From Guadua angustifolia (lineage: Eukaryota; Streptophyta; Magnoliopsida; Poales; Poaceae), in NCBI GenBank assembly GCA_036346375.1, contig CM070515.1:19428423-19492422 (forward strand): DNA of 64,000 bases. Direction: 5' to 3'. The position numbers and the translations under genes are program-made. Shown here one piece after another: positions 24,576 through 37,439 of this stretch; position 1 is the first letter of the stretch; every line of letters starts with the position of its first letter. The notes beneath the pieces were generated by a model. It saw only the letters and a list, made by a program, of their open reading frames with translations. It made no database searches and was not told where the DNA came from.

Positions 24576-27500
24576 CATGGCGCCCTTCATCGACGATTTT
24601 CTCGAACGGACTCGACTCCGTGTCCTCGTTCACGCCCTCGCCGCCGCCGCTCAAAGATGTTCGTGGCGGGCGGGCAAGGCATTGAGGAGATGCGGAAGAC
24701 GCCGCCGGATGGTACAGTTGCCATCAACCAAGCCATATGACTCTCCGTGGAGGCCCAGAGAAGGCCAAGACATCTTCGGGCCACCCTCCCCTTCCGGGAG
24801 CGCCTCCGCTTATCGCCGGGTCATGGCCAACCCGATAGGGCGAGGTCGGAGCTCTTTGGCGAGCCCCGCCGAGGAACTCGTCGGGCTGCGACCAAGGTGG
24901 CACCTCCGCGAGATCAAAGTCAACACTCGGGACCCGCTCGAGAAGTAATGACAACACGTCGCGCCATCGATCGCGTCGGACACCTTCGACAGAGTTAGCC
25001 TCGAGCAACAAAGCTCGACGAGGCTCCGACGCGACGCCGGCGGCCCCACGGCACCGAGCCAACCAGACCAGAGGCCGAGCGGGCCGCCCGAAGTGGCGGC
25101 AAGAGTTCGCGGACCTCTCCCGGGACGTTCCGCCCAGGCGCCGCAGGGTACAGGACCGCCTGCGTTACCAACCGGGTGATTCCCGTGCTCGGCACCATGG
25201 TCGTTCCCGACGGAAGTCGGGCCGCCGGGGGAGCCTCGACTCCGAGTCCGGCAGCAGCGGGGATCTTGTCGGCAATGACCATGACCGGCGTCTTTGTCGA
25301 CCCGGTACGGCCGCATGGCGTACTCGGCGGCCTTCGCGCGCGATGGCGGCTTCGGTTCAAGCCCGCGCTGATCGAGCGCTTCGACGGGACCAAGAACCCT
25401 GACGAGTTCCTGTCCATCTATTCGACCGCTATCCTGGCGGCTGGAGGGGACGAGCTCGTAATGGCAAACTACCTCCCGATACGTTTCCGACGGGCCGCTA
25501 GGACTGGCTCTTTAATCGGCTTTGGCTCCTTCAGTCGTGGCGCCAGATCGAGCGCCCGCCGCTCCAACTTCGAGAGTTATTACTGGCGGCGGGCGGGAGA
25601 AAGACTGGATCGTGTCATCGGGGAAGAACGAGCCATCTTGCGACTTTGTGCGGCGATTCATCCGCACAAGGAACCTGATCGAGCATTTCTGATGAGGCCG
25701 TCATCAAGGCCTTCAAGTTCGGGGTCCGTGATCGACGTCTCACCGAAGACCTGGAGATCACCTCGAGGCTCAGCGTCAACAAACTTTTCCGCATGGCGGA
25801 GCGGTACGCGGACGCGGACGATGCCGTCCACTGGAAACGCGACTACGACCAAGGTAAGCTTGGTCTAAACCAAACAGAGGCCGGCCCGTCCAACTCCAGG
25901 GGCGCCGACCAAGGCGCCACCACCAAGAAGCGAAAGCGCGATCGCAGAGGTGGCGGAGGGCTACCGCGAGTGATCGTCTCGGCGGATGGCCAGCCCGGAG
26001 TCCTCGAGGTCCGAGGCCAAGCTCGGAAGGACTCTAAGCCTCGCCAAGGCTGACCCCGACCGCACCAGGCGAAGAACCAGCCCCAGCAGGAGGGCCAACG
26101 TGCGGTCCCGACGACGACGATGCTCGGCCGGGGTCGAGGGCGCTGGGTTTGAATTAAACAAAGTTCTGTCTTTTCCACAGGTATGCCGCCACGATCTACT
26201 GACTGCGCAGGCTTGGCGAATAAGCTAGACGCCTTCTCGATGGGCGGGTGAGATGCCCATGCTCCGAAGGATGACGACCAGCCCGACCGGTGAATGCTTG
26301 GCATGAGCGGGCGACGACCTCGACCTGGAGTTCCAGCAAGGCGAGCGCCGGATCGACGTCATCTTCGGTGGCTCGTCGGCCTACCAGTCCAGGCGCGAGG
26401 TCAAGGCCGCCGCGCGTACCATCTACAGTGTCGCCATGGGAAGCCCACCGAGCGACCACCGTGGGCGGTGCCACCATCACCTTCTCCCCGGAGGATGCTC
26501 TCCCAGGTATGGCTCGAGACCTAAAGACCGCCTTGGTCGTGACCCCGACCATCAGCAACACCACGGTCGGTCACGTCATGGTCGATGGCGGCAGCTCTCT
26601 TAACTTATCGCAGGGAGCACTCGGACGGATCAGATTCCCGATCGAAAGTCAAGAGCATCACCATACCGTTCTTGGGATAGTCCCCGGAGTTCGACCACCC
26701 CTTGGGGCAGGTTGTCTTGCCGGCCACCTTCGGTGGCTCGACAACTTCGCGACCGAGTTGATCACCTTGAAGTGGTCGAGGGTGACCTCCGCATAACGCC
26801 ATCCTCGGGCGACTGCCTTGGTCAAATTCATGGTCGCCAACCATTATGGTCATCGATGCATGAAGTTACTGCCCCAGCGGTGTCATCATCGTCGCGGGCG
26901 ACCTACAAGCGGCGCATGGTGTGAGACCAAGGCCTTGGCCCTTGCAGTATCTTGCCCAAATGTGATCGAGGAGACGACGAAGAACACCCCGGAAAGGCGG
27001 CGATCTGACCTAAGCGGGAACGAAGGCCGTCGCGGTTGCCGCGAGAGCGACCCGACCAGTGTGTCCACGTCTCCGATGAGTGAGTCCCAAATGGGAACTC
27101 GAGCTCGTCACCTTCGCCAGCGCCAACAAGGGTATATTCGCTTGGGAGCCCGCGGATATGCCCAGCGTCCCGAGGGAGGTGATTGAGCACAAACTGCAGG
27201 TGGGATCCGGCTCCCGACCTGTGCGCCAAAAGCTGCGTCGCTTCTCTCCGGAGAAAGTCGCAGTCATCAAGGAGAACCTCGACAAGCTCTTGAAGGCTAG
27301 CTTCATTCGTGAGATCAACTACTCCGAGTGGCTGGCCAACCCGGTCATCGTGCAGAAAAAGGGAGGAAAGTGGAGAATGTGCGTCGACCATACGGGTTGA
27401 ACTCGCTTGCGAAGGACAATTTCGCTCACAAGATCGACGGATCGTGGACTCCACCGCGAATGCTAAGATATCGAGCTTCTTGGATGCTTACTCGGGTACC

Positions 27501-30149
27501 ACCGGATCAAGTGGCGGTCGGCAGCGAAAGCAAGACCTCCTTCATCACGCCGTTTGGCACCTATTGCTATACGACCATGTCATTTGGTCTGCGCAATGCG
27601 GGGGCCACTTTTCAACGTCTGGTGACCAAGACTTTCGAGCTCCAGATCGGGCGGAACCTTGAGGTCTACGTGGACGACATCATCGTCAAAAGCCCCGCCG
27701 AGGGCGACCACGTTCATGACCTCGAGGAGACCTTCGCCAACCTGAACAGGCACAAGATCAAGCTCAACCCCGAGAAGTGCGTGTTCGGCGCAGCGTCCGG
27801 TAAGGGCTCGGCTACATGATCGGGGGCTCTGGGGTTGGACCAAACCCGGAGAAGATCGAGGCGATCGAAAAGATGGCACCCCCGGCCTCGATCAAGCAGG
27901 TGCAAAGCCTCACTGACCGCATGGCCGCCCTCAGCAGATTCATCTCGAGGCTTCATGAGCGGGCTCCCATTCTTCAAACCTTGCGCAAGCACGGGCTTCG
28001 AGTGGACTCCAGAGGCCCAGCAATCCTTCGACGACCTGAAGGCATACCTGTCGTCCTCACCCCTCCTTACAACGCCACAGCCTGGTGAGAAGTTCTTTGC
28101 TATACCTCGCGCCACCCCCATCTTTGTTAGTGCCCGATCAGAAGGAACAGGGGCCTCAAAGAAGACCCCATTTATTATGCCGGTGAGGTCTTGCACGCCA
28201 AGCGGCGCTACCCGCAGTCTGAAGCTGTTATATGCTCTCCTCATGGCTTCGCGCAAGCTCGGCACTATTTTCAGCACACTCGTGGTCGCCCCGAGCAACT
28301 TCCGCTCGGGGACACCCCGAGAACCCGGAGGGCGGCGGCGAATCGCCAAGTGGGCCATGGAACTGGCGGCGTTCGGCGTCGTGTCGTGGCGCGCGCGACC
28401 ATAAAGTCGCAAGTGCTCGCCGACCGTGGTCGGCGCGACGTCGCGACCGCTCCCGAGCTTGGTCAAGACGAAAAGCCTGGGTCATGTTCTTCGATGGCTC
28501 GAGATCCTTCAAGCGCCGAAATTTGGGATCCTTATCCTCACCCAGCGGCGACAAAGCCGAGGTACGTAATTCGTTTTGGCTTTCGGCGACCAACAATGTG
28601 GCGGAATCTGGCTCTTTTGGCGGCTTTGAGCTTGCAAGGCCTTGGGAGTCGCCGCTGGTCGTGAAGGGTGACTCGGCTCGTCATCAATCGGTTCAACAAG
28701 GACTACGGTGCTCGGGAGACTCGATGACAAAGTACCTCGCCGAGGCGCGCAAGATGGAGAAGTGGTTCCGAACTTGGAGCTCAAACACATCCCGGGAAGG
28801 ACAACTCAGCGCGGACTCCCTCTCAAGCTTGGCTCCTCCGACGACGAAGTCCCACCCGACGTCATCCCGAGACACTAGCGGCCCGTCAATCTCCGACCAA
28901 GAGGTCGCTTCGCCATGGTCGAAGGTACACCCTCCGGGCGAGGCCATCCACGCTTCCTTGCTCGGGCGACACCACACCCGACCTGCCGGAGGAGCCGGAT
29001 CAGCGGCCGGGCGAGTCAGACACGCTTGTCGAGGAGAGCTTACTGACGCAATGTTTCCAAAGCATCCTAACGCGGTGCATCTCCACGGAGGAGGTAAGTA
29101 CCTCTTGCATGACATTCACTCAGCCTCGTGGGCGCACTCTTCATCTGAGACAATGGTCGGAAGGCCTTCCGCATGGGGTACTATTGGCCCTCGGCTTCGG
29201 GATGCTCGTGATATCGTCCGCACCTGCCGAGCCTGCCAATTCCACGCCCGGAAGTCGCATCAACGCCGCTCGCGCTCCAGACCATCCCGCTCGCGTGGCC
29301 CTTCTCGACCTGGGGGCTGGACATCCTCGGTCCTTTTCCTCAAGCAGCCGGAGGGAAGAAGTTTCTGTTCGTCGCTGTCGACACCTTCACCAAGTGGATA
29401 GAGGCTGAGCCGGTCTCGACCATAACTGCTCGGGCGGCAGTTCATTTTTTCCGCTTGTTCGTGGTCACAGTGCACGGGTCCCATGCAAGATTATCGCGAC
29501 AACGGTACTCGGTTTACCGGCGAGTTGTTCGGGGAGTTTTGCGAGGAACTCGGCATTAAAATTTGCTTCGCTTCGGTGGCTCACCCCTAGAGCAACGGAG
29601 CAATGAACGCCGCCAACGCAAATCGTTCAGTATGCCAAGAAACGAGTCGCAGATGAGCTCGACCGATATGGCAAGGCCTGGGTGGACGAACTTCCCACCA
29701 TCCTATGGTCTATTCGTACCACAACAAGCCGAGCCACAGGGTCCACACCCTTCCAGCTCGTGTTCGGACCGGCCGCATCCCGCCTCCCGAGGTCACGCTG
29801 GCTCTGCCGAGTCACTTGGTCGACCAAGTCGACTTGGCGCGAACGGTCTCTCGACCTCACCCTCGCAGAAGAAGTAAGATGCCGTGCACTGCTACGATCA
29901 ACGCACTACCTGCAAACTCTTCGCAGACATGCGACTCGGTCGGTACTACCTAGGAAGCTCCTTGTTGGGGACTTAGCCCTGAGGCGGATTCAGAGCTCGT
30001 CCAGCACCAACAAGTTATCCCCGCGATGGGAGGGCCCCTATAGAGTTGTTTCAACAGATCGCGACGGGGCTTCTGGGCTAGCGATGCCCGACGGCAGAGA
30101 GCTCTCTAGCTCGTGGAATATAGATCAGCTTCGGAAGTTTTATGTGTAA
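24576..30149 (+). pseudogene. Gag-Pol of Gypsy no. 1 (frameshifted)
   Basis: Gag begins near the ATG at 24576 (MAPFIDDFLER). Its core FDGTKNPDEFLSIYSTA (about 25380) is the Retrotrans_gag fold that builds the particle. A protease remnant with DGGSSLNL lies near 26585. Reverse transcriptase runs from about 27080 to 27830 and includes KWRMCVDH, FGLRNAGATFQRLV and the catalytic YVDD near 27668. RNase H pieces lie at about 28150-28700. Integrase pieces follow at about 29100-29700, and a C-terminal LSPRWEGPYRVV...IDQLRKFYV ends with the stop at 30147-30149. The frame shifts at least ten times, so no polyprotein can be made from this sequence as written. Confidence 0.85.
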
Positions 30150-30769
30150 ACCCTATGCCTCACATTTCAATAAAGCTGATCTTTCATTTTCTATGTCTGC
30201 TTCCGCTGATGTTACTGCTATTTCTTTTTCGAACGGTTCCTCGTTTGTTTTTTCTCGAACACGACCCTCGTCTTGAACACATTCACTCTGGTCTAGCGAC
30301 GCAGTTTGGCGTTCACCGCCAGCGAACGAGCTAAACGTAAGCCGAACCTCTTCGCAATCTAGCTCTTCCCTGTGCTCGGGCTCGAGCTGAGAACCTCGCC
30401 GCTTTAGCCGTCGAGCGATATGCATGGTCGCAAGGACCGTTCGAGCACTAACGATGACCGCTTCGTGCCCTTCTACCATTGCGAATTGTTCCTCCACTTT
30501 GCAGGTCGTGGCCTCTCGTCCATGTTTAAGTCTTGTGCCCGAGGCACGCGTCGCTCGACCTCGGACCCAACGGGGGCTGGGTAAGGCTACCCTATCGGCG
30601 CACGCATCGAGAAAGCACGGGAACGACCAATAAGCAAAGCAAGGAAGACTTCAAGTATCCCCAAGCTACGGATTTACAACAGGGACGAGGTTTCTTTGTA
30701 CACCAAAAACTAACCATTCCTGTTAGTACATCCCTTGCTTTTTAAAGTTTTTTTTCTGAGTTGGCCATC
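30150..30769. other. Non-coding spacer after pol in Gypsy no. 1
   Basis: It lies between the pol stop and the 3' end of the antisense ORF. No conserved motif was recognised. It would contain the terminators of two converging transcripts. Confidence 0.4.
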
Positions 30770-33730
30770 TCATGGGCGAAGCTTCTCTTGCTCGAGCTCG
30801 GCGACTTTGGTCCTCAGGGCCGATAGCTCACTCTGGTTCTGGAGGGCCACCGTGGAGGCATCCGAAGCTCGGCGCCGTTCGTCTTGGAGCTGGGTCATCG
30901 TGCTCGTCGCCGCCCTTTTGGCACGCTCGAGCCTCCCTTCAAGCTCCGAGACCTTGGCCTCGAGCTCGGGGGACGCTTGCGCCGAGGAAGACCGGTCCGC
31001 GGCGGCCTTCTCCAAGTCTCTCGACCTTGGCTCGCTTCGTCCTCGACTGCCTTGTTGGCGCGGCCGAGCTTCTCTTCAAGTTCCAGGATCTTAGCCTCGA
31101 GGTCGGGGGCGAGTCCGGTCGGAGAGGCGCCCGCCCTGCAGCAGCCTTCTCCAGGGCTTCAACTTTGGCCCGCTCGACCTTGAGCGCCTTGGCCGACCGT
31201 GCGCGCTCTTGCTCGACGGCCGTATAACCATGGTCGCGTTCGGAGGCCCTGGCCTGCTCGAGCTCCGCCGCATGGGCTACTTCTTGTGCCCTCATCGTCT
31301 GGCGCAAATCGTCAATCTCCTGGGCCCTCTGCTCGAGCTCTCCTTGCTCGACCTCAATGGTCCGGATAAGCTTGTCGCTCAACCTCCAGCGCCTCTATTG
31401 CGGCCCGAAGGCCCTTGAAAGACGGCATGCTCTCAAGGCCTTGTAGCCCTTGGGTGGCATGGTCGATCACCTTCACGATGAGTAGGGAGGCCCAAAATGA
31501 GGAATAAGGAACACAAAGGCTACACCATTTAAATGCGCAGAAGACCCTTACCTTGCGGAGATTGCCTTCCAGCGTATGCGGTTAAACTCCTCGCGTCGTC
31601 GATACGATTGCGGGGATCTCTTCCTCCTCGTCGACCGGCGACTAGTGTCAAGGTCGACCCGACCACTGTGGCGCTCGGGCGGGATCTCGAGTTACCGCCT
31701 AGGCGGCTGGTCGTCGTCACCTCCTCCGGGTTCGACCCGTCAACAACCGAGGAAGGCGCGACGCCGATCTTGGTCCAACCTTCACGACCGGGCCCCACTC
31801 TCCGGCTCTGAGGGGCGGCGGCGGGTCCGCCACAGATTCTCGACCTCCACGGCCGGGTACCGCTGCCTCGGCCTTGGTCACCTTCACGGCCGGGGATTCC
31901 TTCGGTGGCCGGAGGAATCGCGGCCTCGACGCCTGGGGCGGCCGTGGTCGGGGGAGCTCGGGGTGTCGCCTCGGCGCGCCACGAAGCCTGGGCACCCTCC
32001 TCGCGGTGAAGCCGGAGAGTCGACAACGGCGGCGCATCATGAGCCTCGCCAATGTCAAAATCCGCGCTGGTTGCGGTGGAGCTCTCCATCGTCCGAATCA
32101 TCAAGGGCCTGGTCGAACTCACCGACCGGAACCAGGTCCGACGACCCCGACGCGGTCCGCGTTGGGCGCGAAAGGCGATGCGGGACCAACTCAAACGTAT
32201 CCTCCTCCTCGGACTCGGACTCGCCCTGGACAATAGCCATCGTCAAAATGGGCAAATTTCGAGCTCGGGTGCTCACGGTCTGCGATCAAAAGCATACACT
32301 AAGCCAAATTGATGCGAAAGGGGCGGCGCAGCCCGAGATGCAAAGAATTTACCTGGGTCACCAGTCTCCGTCTCACCGAGGGTCGTCGAAGGTCTTGTTG
32401 CCCCGATGCTGAGGCGCCTCGCTTGCGCGTCCTCACGACCTGGGATCTCGAGGCCCGAGCCGGCTCAGACGCCTCGCCTTGCGGCAAGGGCCCGGTTAAC
32501 CCAGGGCCGGGTACCAAGACTGGCGGTGGCCGCCGCGCTCTGCTGCTGCAACTAGGAAGGTCTCGTCAAACTGCAAGGCACATGAACTTAGGCTCGGGGG
32601 CTCGACCGGTAGGGTCCTTACCGTGGCGCGGTTCCCCCACTCGACATGCGGCCTCTTCACCTCCTGACGGCTTGTCGTGGCTGAGGGGGGCCTCTTCCTC
32701 CCCTTCTTGAGTTTGTCCCCGCAGCGGGAGCATCCTCCTGGCTGTATCGAACAGCTCCTGATGGTCCTGAGAACTTGCGTGGGTCAGAGGGACCTTCGCT
32801 AAAAACAAGATCAAGGGCAAGGTCGGGACGGCTTGCCTCAGCCTTCCGGCGAAGTACGTTCTTCGGGACCGGATCGTCGAGGGTGTATCCATGCGCCCGA
32901 CTTCGAACATTTGAACATCTGCCGGAGACCGAGATTCTTCGGTCTTTGCAAGAACATGGGCTGTCAAGAAAATTTGGAAGATGGATTTGGCGGAAGTTCC
33001 AAGGCGGAGGCCTTGCTGTCGAACCTTCACGAGTGGGGTCGTCGCGCCGCGATCTCGAAGAACAGGTGCTCCCTCCTCCGCAGAGGGGACACCCGGCTCC
33101 GCAAGAAGTCGACGGCGATTGCCTGCCTAGTAAGGCCGCGCGTGGCGCAGATATGTATGGCAGCAATGGCCTCCTCGTCAACCTCCAGATCTTTGGGCTC
33201 GGGGGTCTCCTTCTTCTCGGTGACGGGGGTCCCCTCGTACGTTAGAGCTCCGAGCTCCCCTTTCTTCAAATAAAACCACCGCTCGGGCCAGGGGCCAAGT
33301 GAGTCCGGCGGCGCGCCGGGAAGAGCCATTTGAGCCGGTCCGAAGTCGAATCTGAACATCCGACCACAGGGTCCTTCCCGGAGCGGAAGAGGGAGTAATA
33401 GCGGAAGAAACGGCGAGGGGTGGGAAGGATTCCGTGAATCCCTCGCACAAATGGGAAAAGATGGCGGCGTAAGGGCGGAATTCGGTGCAGATTGATGAGC
33501 TCTATTTCGCGACTAGAAAGAACGTCCGCCACGAACTCCCTCTCCGGCGTCCGCAGCAAGGAGAGCGTAATGCTTCGGTGCGACGATCTCATCATCCCCG
33601 GGCGGGGTTCGGTCTCGCCCCGGCAACCGCCATGTCACGGGTCCACTATCCCGGGGCCTCGAGCTCCTTCATCCTCGTGGACGACAGGTGCTCCTTCAAG
33701 CTTGGTCATGGCGCCAGTAGGGCGCTTGGT
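30770..33730 (-). pseudogene. Antisense 'gypsy-type transposon' ORF of Gypsy no. 1
   Basis: A minus-strand coding region lies between pol and the 3' LTR. Its N-terminal part (about 33600-33270) reads REIELINLHRIPPLRRHLFPF and then GIHGILPTPRRFFRYYSLFR, like the PF04195 'putative gypsy type transposon' domain. WPERWFYLKKGEL follows. A Pro/Arg/Ser-rich middle part comes next. The C-terminal part (31382-30770) is a long coiled coil rich in E/R/A/L (EVEQGELEQRAQEIDDLRQ, ELEAKVSELEGRLERAKR). Such antisense ORFs are known in Grande- and RIRE2-like elements and their role is unknown. Several frameshifts break it here. Confidence 0.7.
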
Positions 33731-34132
33731 CGAGGAGGCGAACGGAAGGACCTTGCTCGGCGAGAGAACTTGGAAGACGAAGGGCTCAAGGGCGAGTGCT
33801 TTTCTTCTTTGAAGATGTGGTATTTGGGATTATGAACGCAACATGGTAAAATCCATCCACGGCGCCTTAAAAGGCGTGCCAACTATGACTTGACGGCTGT
33901 GATTAAGGCTTGGGCTACGGGGTCGAGACGCCGCCAGGTGCCCATCAACCGTTCGCATCCGTACCAACATCGAGAAGTCCGAAGGTCGCCAGGTGTCGTG
34001 GCCAAGAGACTTGCCTTATGGTCTCCGCCCGACCTCGACCAAGGCGTCAAGACCTACGAAGGGTTTTTCCGTCCCAAGAATAAGGCTTGAGGTCGTCCTG
34101 AGGGTTCCTCCGACCTAGAGCCTCGGGGCTAG

Positions 34133-34789
34133 TGACGAGGGTGGGAACTCCTTGACCGGGTGGCGTCTGAGTCAACGGAGCCCCAAGCTCGGAAGGCCCG
34201 ACCACGACACTGGTGCATCTTGGGCGCTCGACCTAGAGCTGTGGACCGGGTTTGACCTGCCGACCTCAAGCTCGGGCGGGATCTCGTTCAAGCCTCGGTC
34301 CGCCAGGATTTCGGATTAGGCATCGGCCGACAGTTGCGGAGAGCGGGTCGAGGGATGACTCGAGAGCGCGGCAAGCTCGAGGCGATTCTTTGCCGCCCTC
34401 AAGGTGCTGAGGCCCCTCTCCGAGGATGGCTCCCGGCCGTTGCGTGCAGAGGAAGTATAAAGACCAAGGATGCATGAGCTCCAGAGACACGGAGACAACA
34501 CAACACACACAGCAGCTCGAGTTAGGAATCACCATTACTGTCTTAAGTTGTAAACACTGCTCTGTACACCCAGATAACAAGAATCACCGCCGCGAGGCGA
34601 CTGGAGTAGAGCTATTACCTTCACGGGGGCTCGAACCAGTATAAACTCTTGTCTCGTGCTCGTTGTCGCCTTGCTCCGACCATCGCCCCGATCGACTTTC
34701 TTCCTTCGTTCGAGTAAAACGCAGCTCGGGTCCCATAAACTCTCTGACCCCTACCTCTTTTTTGCGGTTGACGATCCCGATCGTCGACA
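34133..34789 (+). repeat. 3' LTR of Gypsy no. 1
   Basis: 657 bp, starting TGACGAGGGTGGGAACTCC after a weak purine tract and ending GATCGTCGACA directly before the ATAGG duplication. It carries the same TATAAAG (34456-34462) as the 5' copy. Confidence 0.9.
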
Positions 34790-35761
34790 ATAGGGAAATA
34801 CCACACCACCTTACGGGGACACCTCTTCTTCTTACGCCTCACCTCGACATCTTCGTTCTCGATATCGTCGTCGTTGCCCTTATACCGCTTTGCTTTGCAA
34901 ACAACACAGGCATCCATGTCTGCAAACTCATTGCGATACAATATGCAATCGTTTGGACATGCGTGTATTCTTTGCACTTCCGGTCCCAGCAGGCGGACAA
35001 CTGCTTGGCACAGCACGTAGTTGAAGGCAACACGTTACCCTCTGGAAGCAAGTCCCCAAGAGACATAACTTATTTCGATAAAGCTCTTATCGGACCAACC
35101 ATTGCTTGCCTTCAAGCTGCGATGGTGAAAGCACGGTATCACGACTTCTGTGCTCCTCCTGCGGCCGGGTACAATGGCGTTGTAGAGTCCTCTACCATCT
35201 GTTGGAACTTTTGAAACTCCCTTTCACTCGTGAAGTCCCCCTCCCCATCACATGACATTTGATCTAGATCATCTTCGTGGGTATCAACGAACGCATCTTC
35301 CACCGCCGTCGTATCGTTGTCTCCGTCATCTCCATCAATGTGTTGCCCTTCATGTACAATATCATCTTCATCAATGTGTTGCCCTTCATGTACAATATCA
35401 TCTTCACCGTGCTCGATCCAACGGTATAGCCACCTTGAAACCCCTTGAAGCAAGTGTGCACGATCGACTCTATGTTACAAAACATCTTCTCATTTTTGCA
35501 ATCAGCATGGACAACACATATAGTCCGCGAGGTTTCTCGACTTGTGTGCCATGACCGCATTCGTAAAACAAGTCACACCATTAAAGAACTACGCACCACG
35601 ACGGTCCGTGTCATACATCCACCTTCGGTCCATCTACGATTAATTATATCAAACTACATTTCAAAGTATATGAACAAAGCGATATCAAAATAATTTATTC
35701 TTTATAGTAGTCATGCATTGCTAATTAATTAAAAGCGATAAACACATTATAAGCACATAGC

Positions 35762-37033
35762 GCAAATAACAATATAATTGTAAATGATTAGTTTTACAAA
35801 TACATCTAGCAATTTTGCCTATATAATACATCAAACCTTTTTCACTATTCAAATATCCATCTAGCATTTTTTAATTATTTAGAAGATTTCTTCATTTCAT
35901 TTTGTTATGTAGCGCTAGCTATTAAATTAAATTAATCTACAACAAATTAACAAGCATATAATTGAATATAAGGATATATTTCTAAATAATTATTTATGTT
36001 CCAACTTTCATTATTGCAAAATCCATCTACCATTTCCCATTATTTAAATATTCAACTAGCAATTCTCACTATTTATAATTGATCATCTAGCAATCTTTAC
36101 TATTAAAAATCCATATAACAAATTTTCATTAATTAAATTAATTACAGTTATGCATAATTGTCCATCTAGCAATTTTATTACTTAAACATCCACTACATCA
36201 CTAAAATGGATATGAATTTCTTGCAAATAACAATATATAATTGTAAATGATTAGTTTTACAAATACATCTAGCAATTTTGCCTATATAATACATCAAACC
36301 TTTTTCACTATTCAAATATCCATCTACCATTTTTAATTATTTAGAAGATTTCTTCATTTCATTTTGTTATGTAGCGCTAGCTATTAAATTAAATTAATCT
36401 ACAACAAATTAACAAGCATATAATTGAATATAAGGATATATTTCTAAATAATTATTTATGTTCCAACTTTCATTATTGCAAAATCCATCTACCATTTCCC
36501 ATTATTTAAAAATTCAACTAGCAATTCTCACTATTTATAATTGATCATCTAGCAATCTTTACTATTAAAAATCCGTATAACAAATTTTCTTTAATTAAAT
36601 TAATTACAATTATGCATAATTGTCCATCTAGCAATTTTATTACTTAAACATCCACTACATCACTAAAATGGATATGAATTTCTTGCAAATAACAATATAT
36701 AATTGTAAATGATTAGTTTTACAAATACATCTAGCAATTTGCCTATATAATACATCAAACCTTTTTCACTATTTAAATATCCATCTAGCATTTTTTAATT
36801 ATTTAGAAGATTTCTTCATTTCATTTTGTTATGTAGCGCTAGCTATTAAATTAAATTAATCTACAACAAACAAGCATATAATTGAATATAAGGATATATT
36901 TCTAAATAATTATTTATGTTCCAACTTTCATTATTGCAAAATCCATCTACCATTTCCCATTATTTAAATATTCAACTAGCAATTCTCACTATTTATAATT
37001 GATCATCTAGCAATCCTTTACTATTAAAAATCG
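35762..37033. repeat. 461-bp tandem repeat, about 2.8 copies, in the CACTA 5' region
   Basis: Near-identical AT-rich units start with GCAAATAACAATATA at 35762, 36223 and 36685 (spacing 461 and 462 bp). The third copy is cut off near 37033. Within each unit the short phrases CATCTAGCAATTTT and CATCTACCATTT recur, so the unit is itself built of smaller repeats. It lies upstream of the transposase start. Confidence 0.93.
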
Positions 37034-37439
37034 GCGTGAATTATAATTTATTCAATAATTTAGCTACAATATGAATTATAATTTATTCAATAATTTAGCT
37101 AGATCTTAATTTGAGCGATCTGAGCATAAACTGTTCACACCGTACAATCAGCAATTATCAACATCTATAGCACTCCGTAAAGTAAAATTTTACGACAAAT
37201 ATAACATACATCAAGTCAGTAACCTCGAAAAATTTTAATACAATTTTTCAATGACAACTCCCCAAGATAATCTGACTCCTCTTTGTTTTGCTCGGTTCGG
37301 AGAAGATGTCGATTCGATGAAAAATATGAACAAAATATTGACACCAAATTTGGCAAACACCTCTCCGGAAAAATACACCCGAGCAAAGCGCTCCTCTCTT
37401 ACGCTCGTAGGAAATCGTCGGTCGGTGAAGATTGCTATA
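37034..37439. other. CACTA internal AT-rich spacer
   Basis: Starts with a roughly 40-bp direct duplication (GAATTATAATTTATTCAATA twice, at about 37030-37095). The remainder is unassigned and may be the transposase 5' leader on the minus strand. Confidence 0.35.

Larger units (their letters stand above)
23862..34789 (+). mobile_element. Complete Ty3/Gypsy retrotransposon no. 1 (10.9 kb)
   Basis: LTRs at 23862-24512 and 34133-34789 both begin TGACGAGGG and end GTCG(G/A)CA. A perfect 5-bp target-site duplication ATAGG flanks it (23857-23861 and 34790-34794), inside the CACTA transposase gene. A primer-binding-site-like TTGGCGCCACCGTGGGG follows the 5' LTR. Plus-strand gag-pol is followed by about 4 kb with a minus-strand ORF, the plan of large grass Gypsy elements such as RIRE2 and Grande. 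Gene order PR-RT-RH-IN confirms Gypsy. Confidence 0.93.
21850..35618 (-). pseudogene. TNP2-type CACTA transposase, interrupted
   Basis: The N-terminal part lies at 35618-34795 and the rest at 23856-21850, with the Gypsy insertion between. From the N-terminus one sees CCPC and CKNEK near the start, YRWIEHGE, an acidic stretch and a frameshifted region with LLPEGN. HACPNDCILYRNEF with CVVCKAKRYK and PRKVVWYFPI follow up to the insertion site. Beyond the insertion are HLEVRHAIDVMHIEKNVCDS, GKTKDTLQARMDL, EEVIEFCVDYMDLKPIGV and VVAPYVDMHKNVLSKTNPG. This is the order of the Transposase_21/DUF4218/DUF4216 blocks of plant TNP2 proteins, which cut CACTA elements at their ends. Many frameshifts and stops exist besides the insertion, so it cannot make an active enzyme. 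Confidence 0.85.

Noticed and set aside
24388..25868. Long alternative-frame ORFs in Gypsy no. 1 as host genes
   Set aside because: They overlap the gag region with its diagnostic FDGTKNPDEFL core; arginine-rich shadows of GC-rich DNA.
35762..37033. Centromeric satellite
   Set aside because: Only 2.8 units, confined to the interior of a CACTA element, and the unit length is not the usual 150-180 bp.
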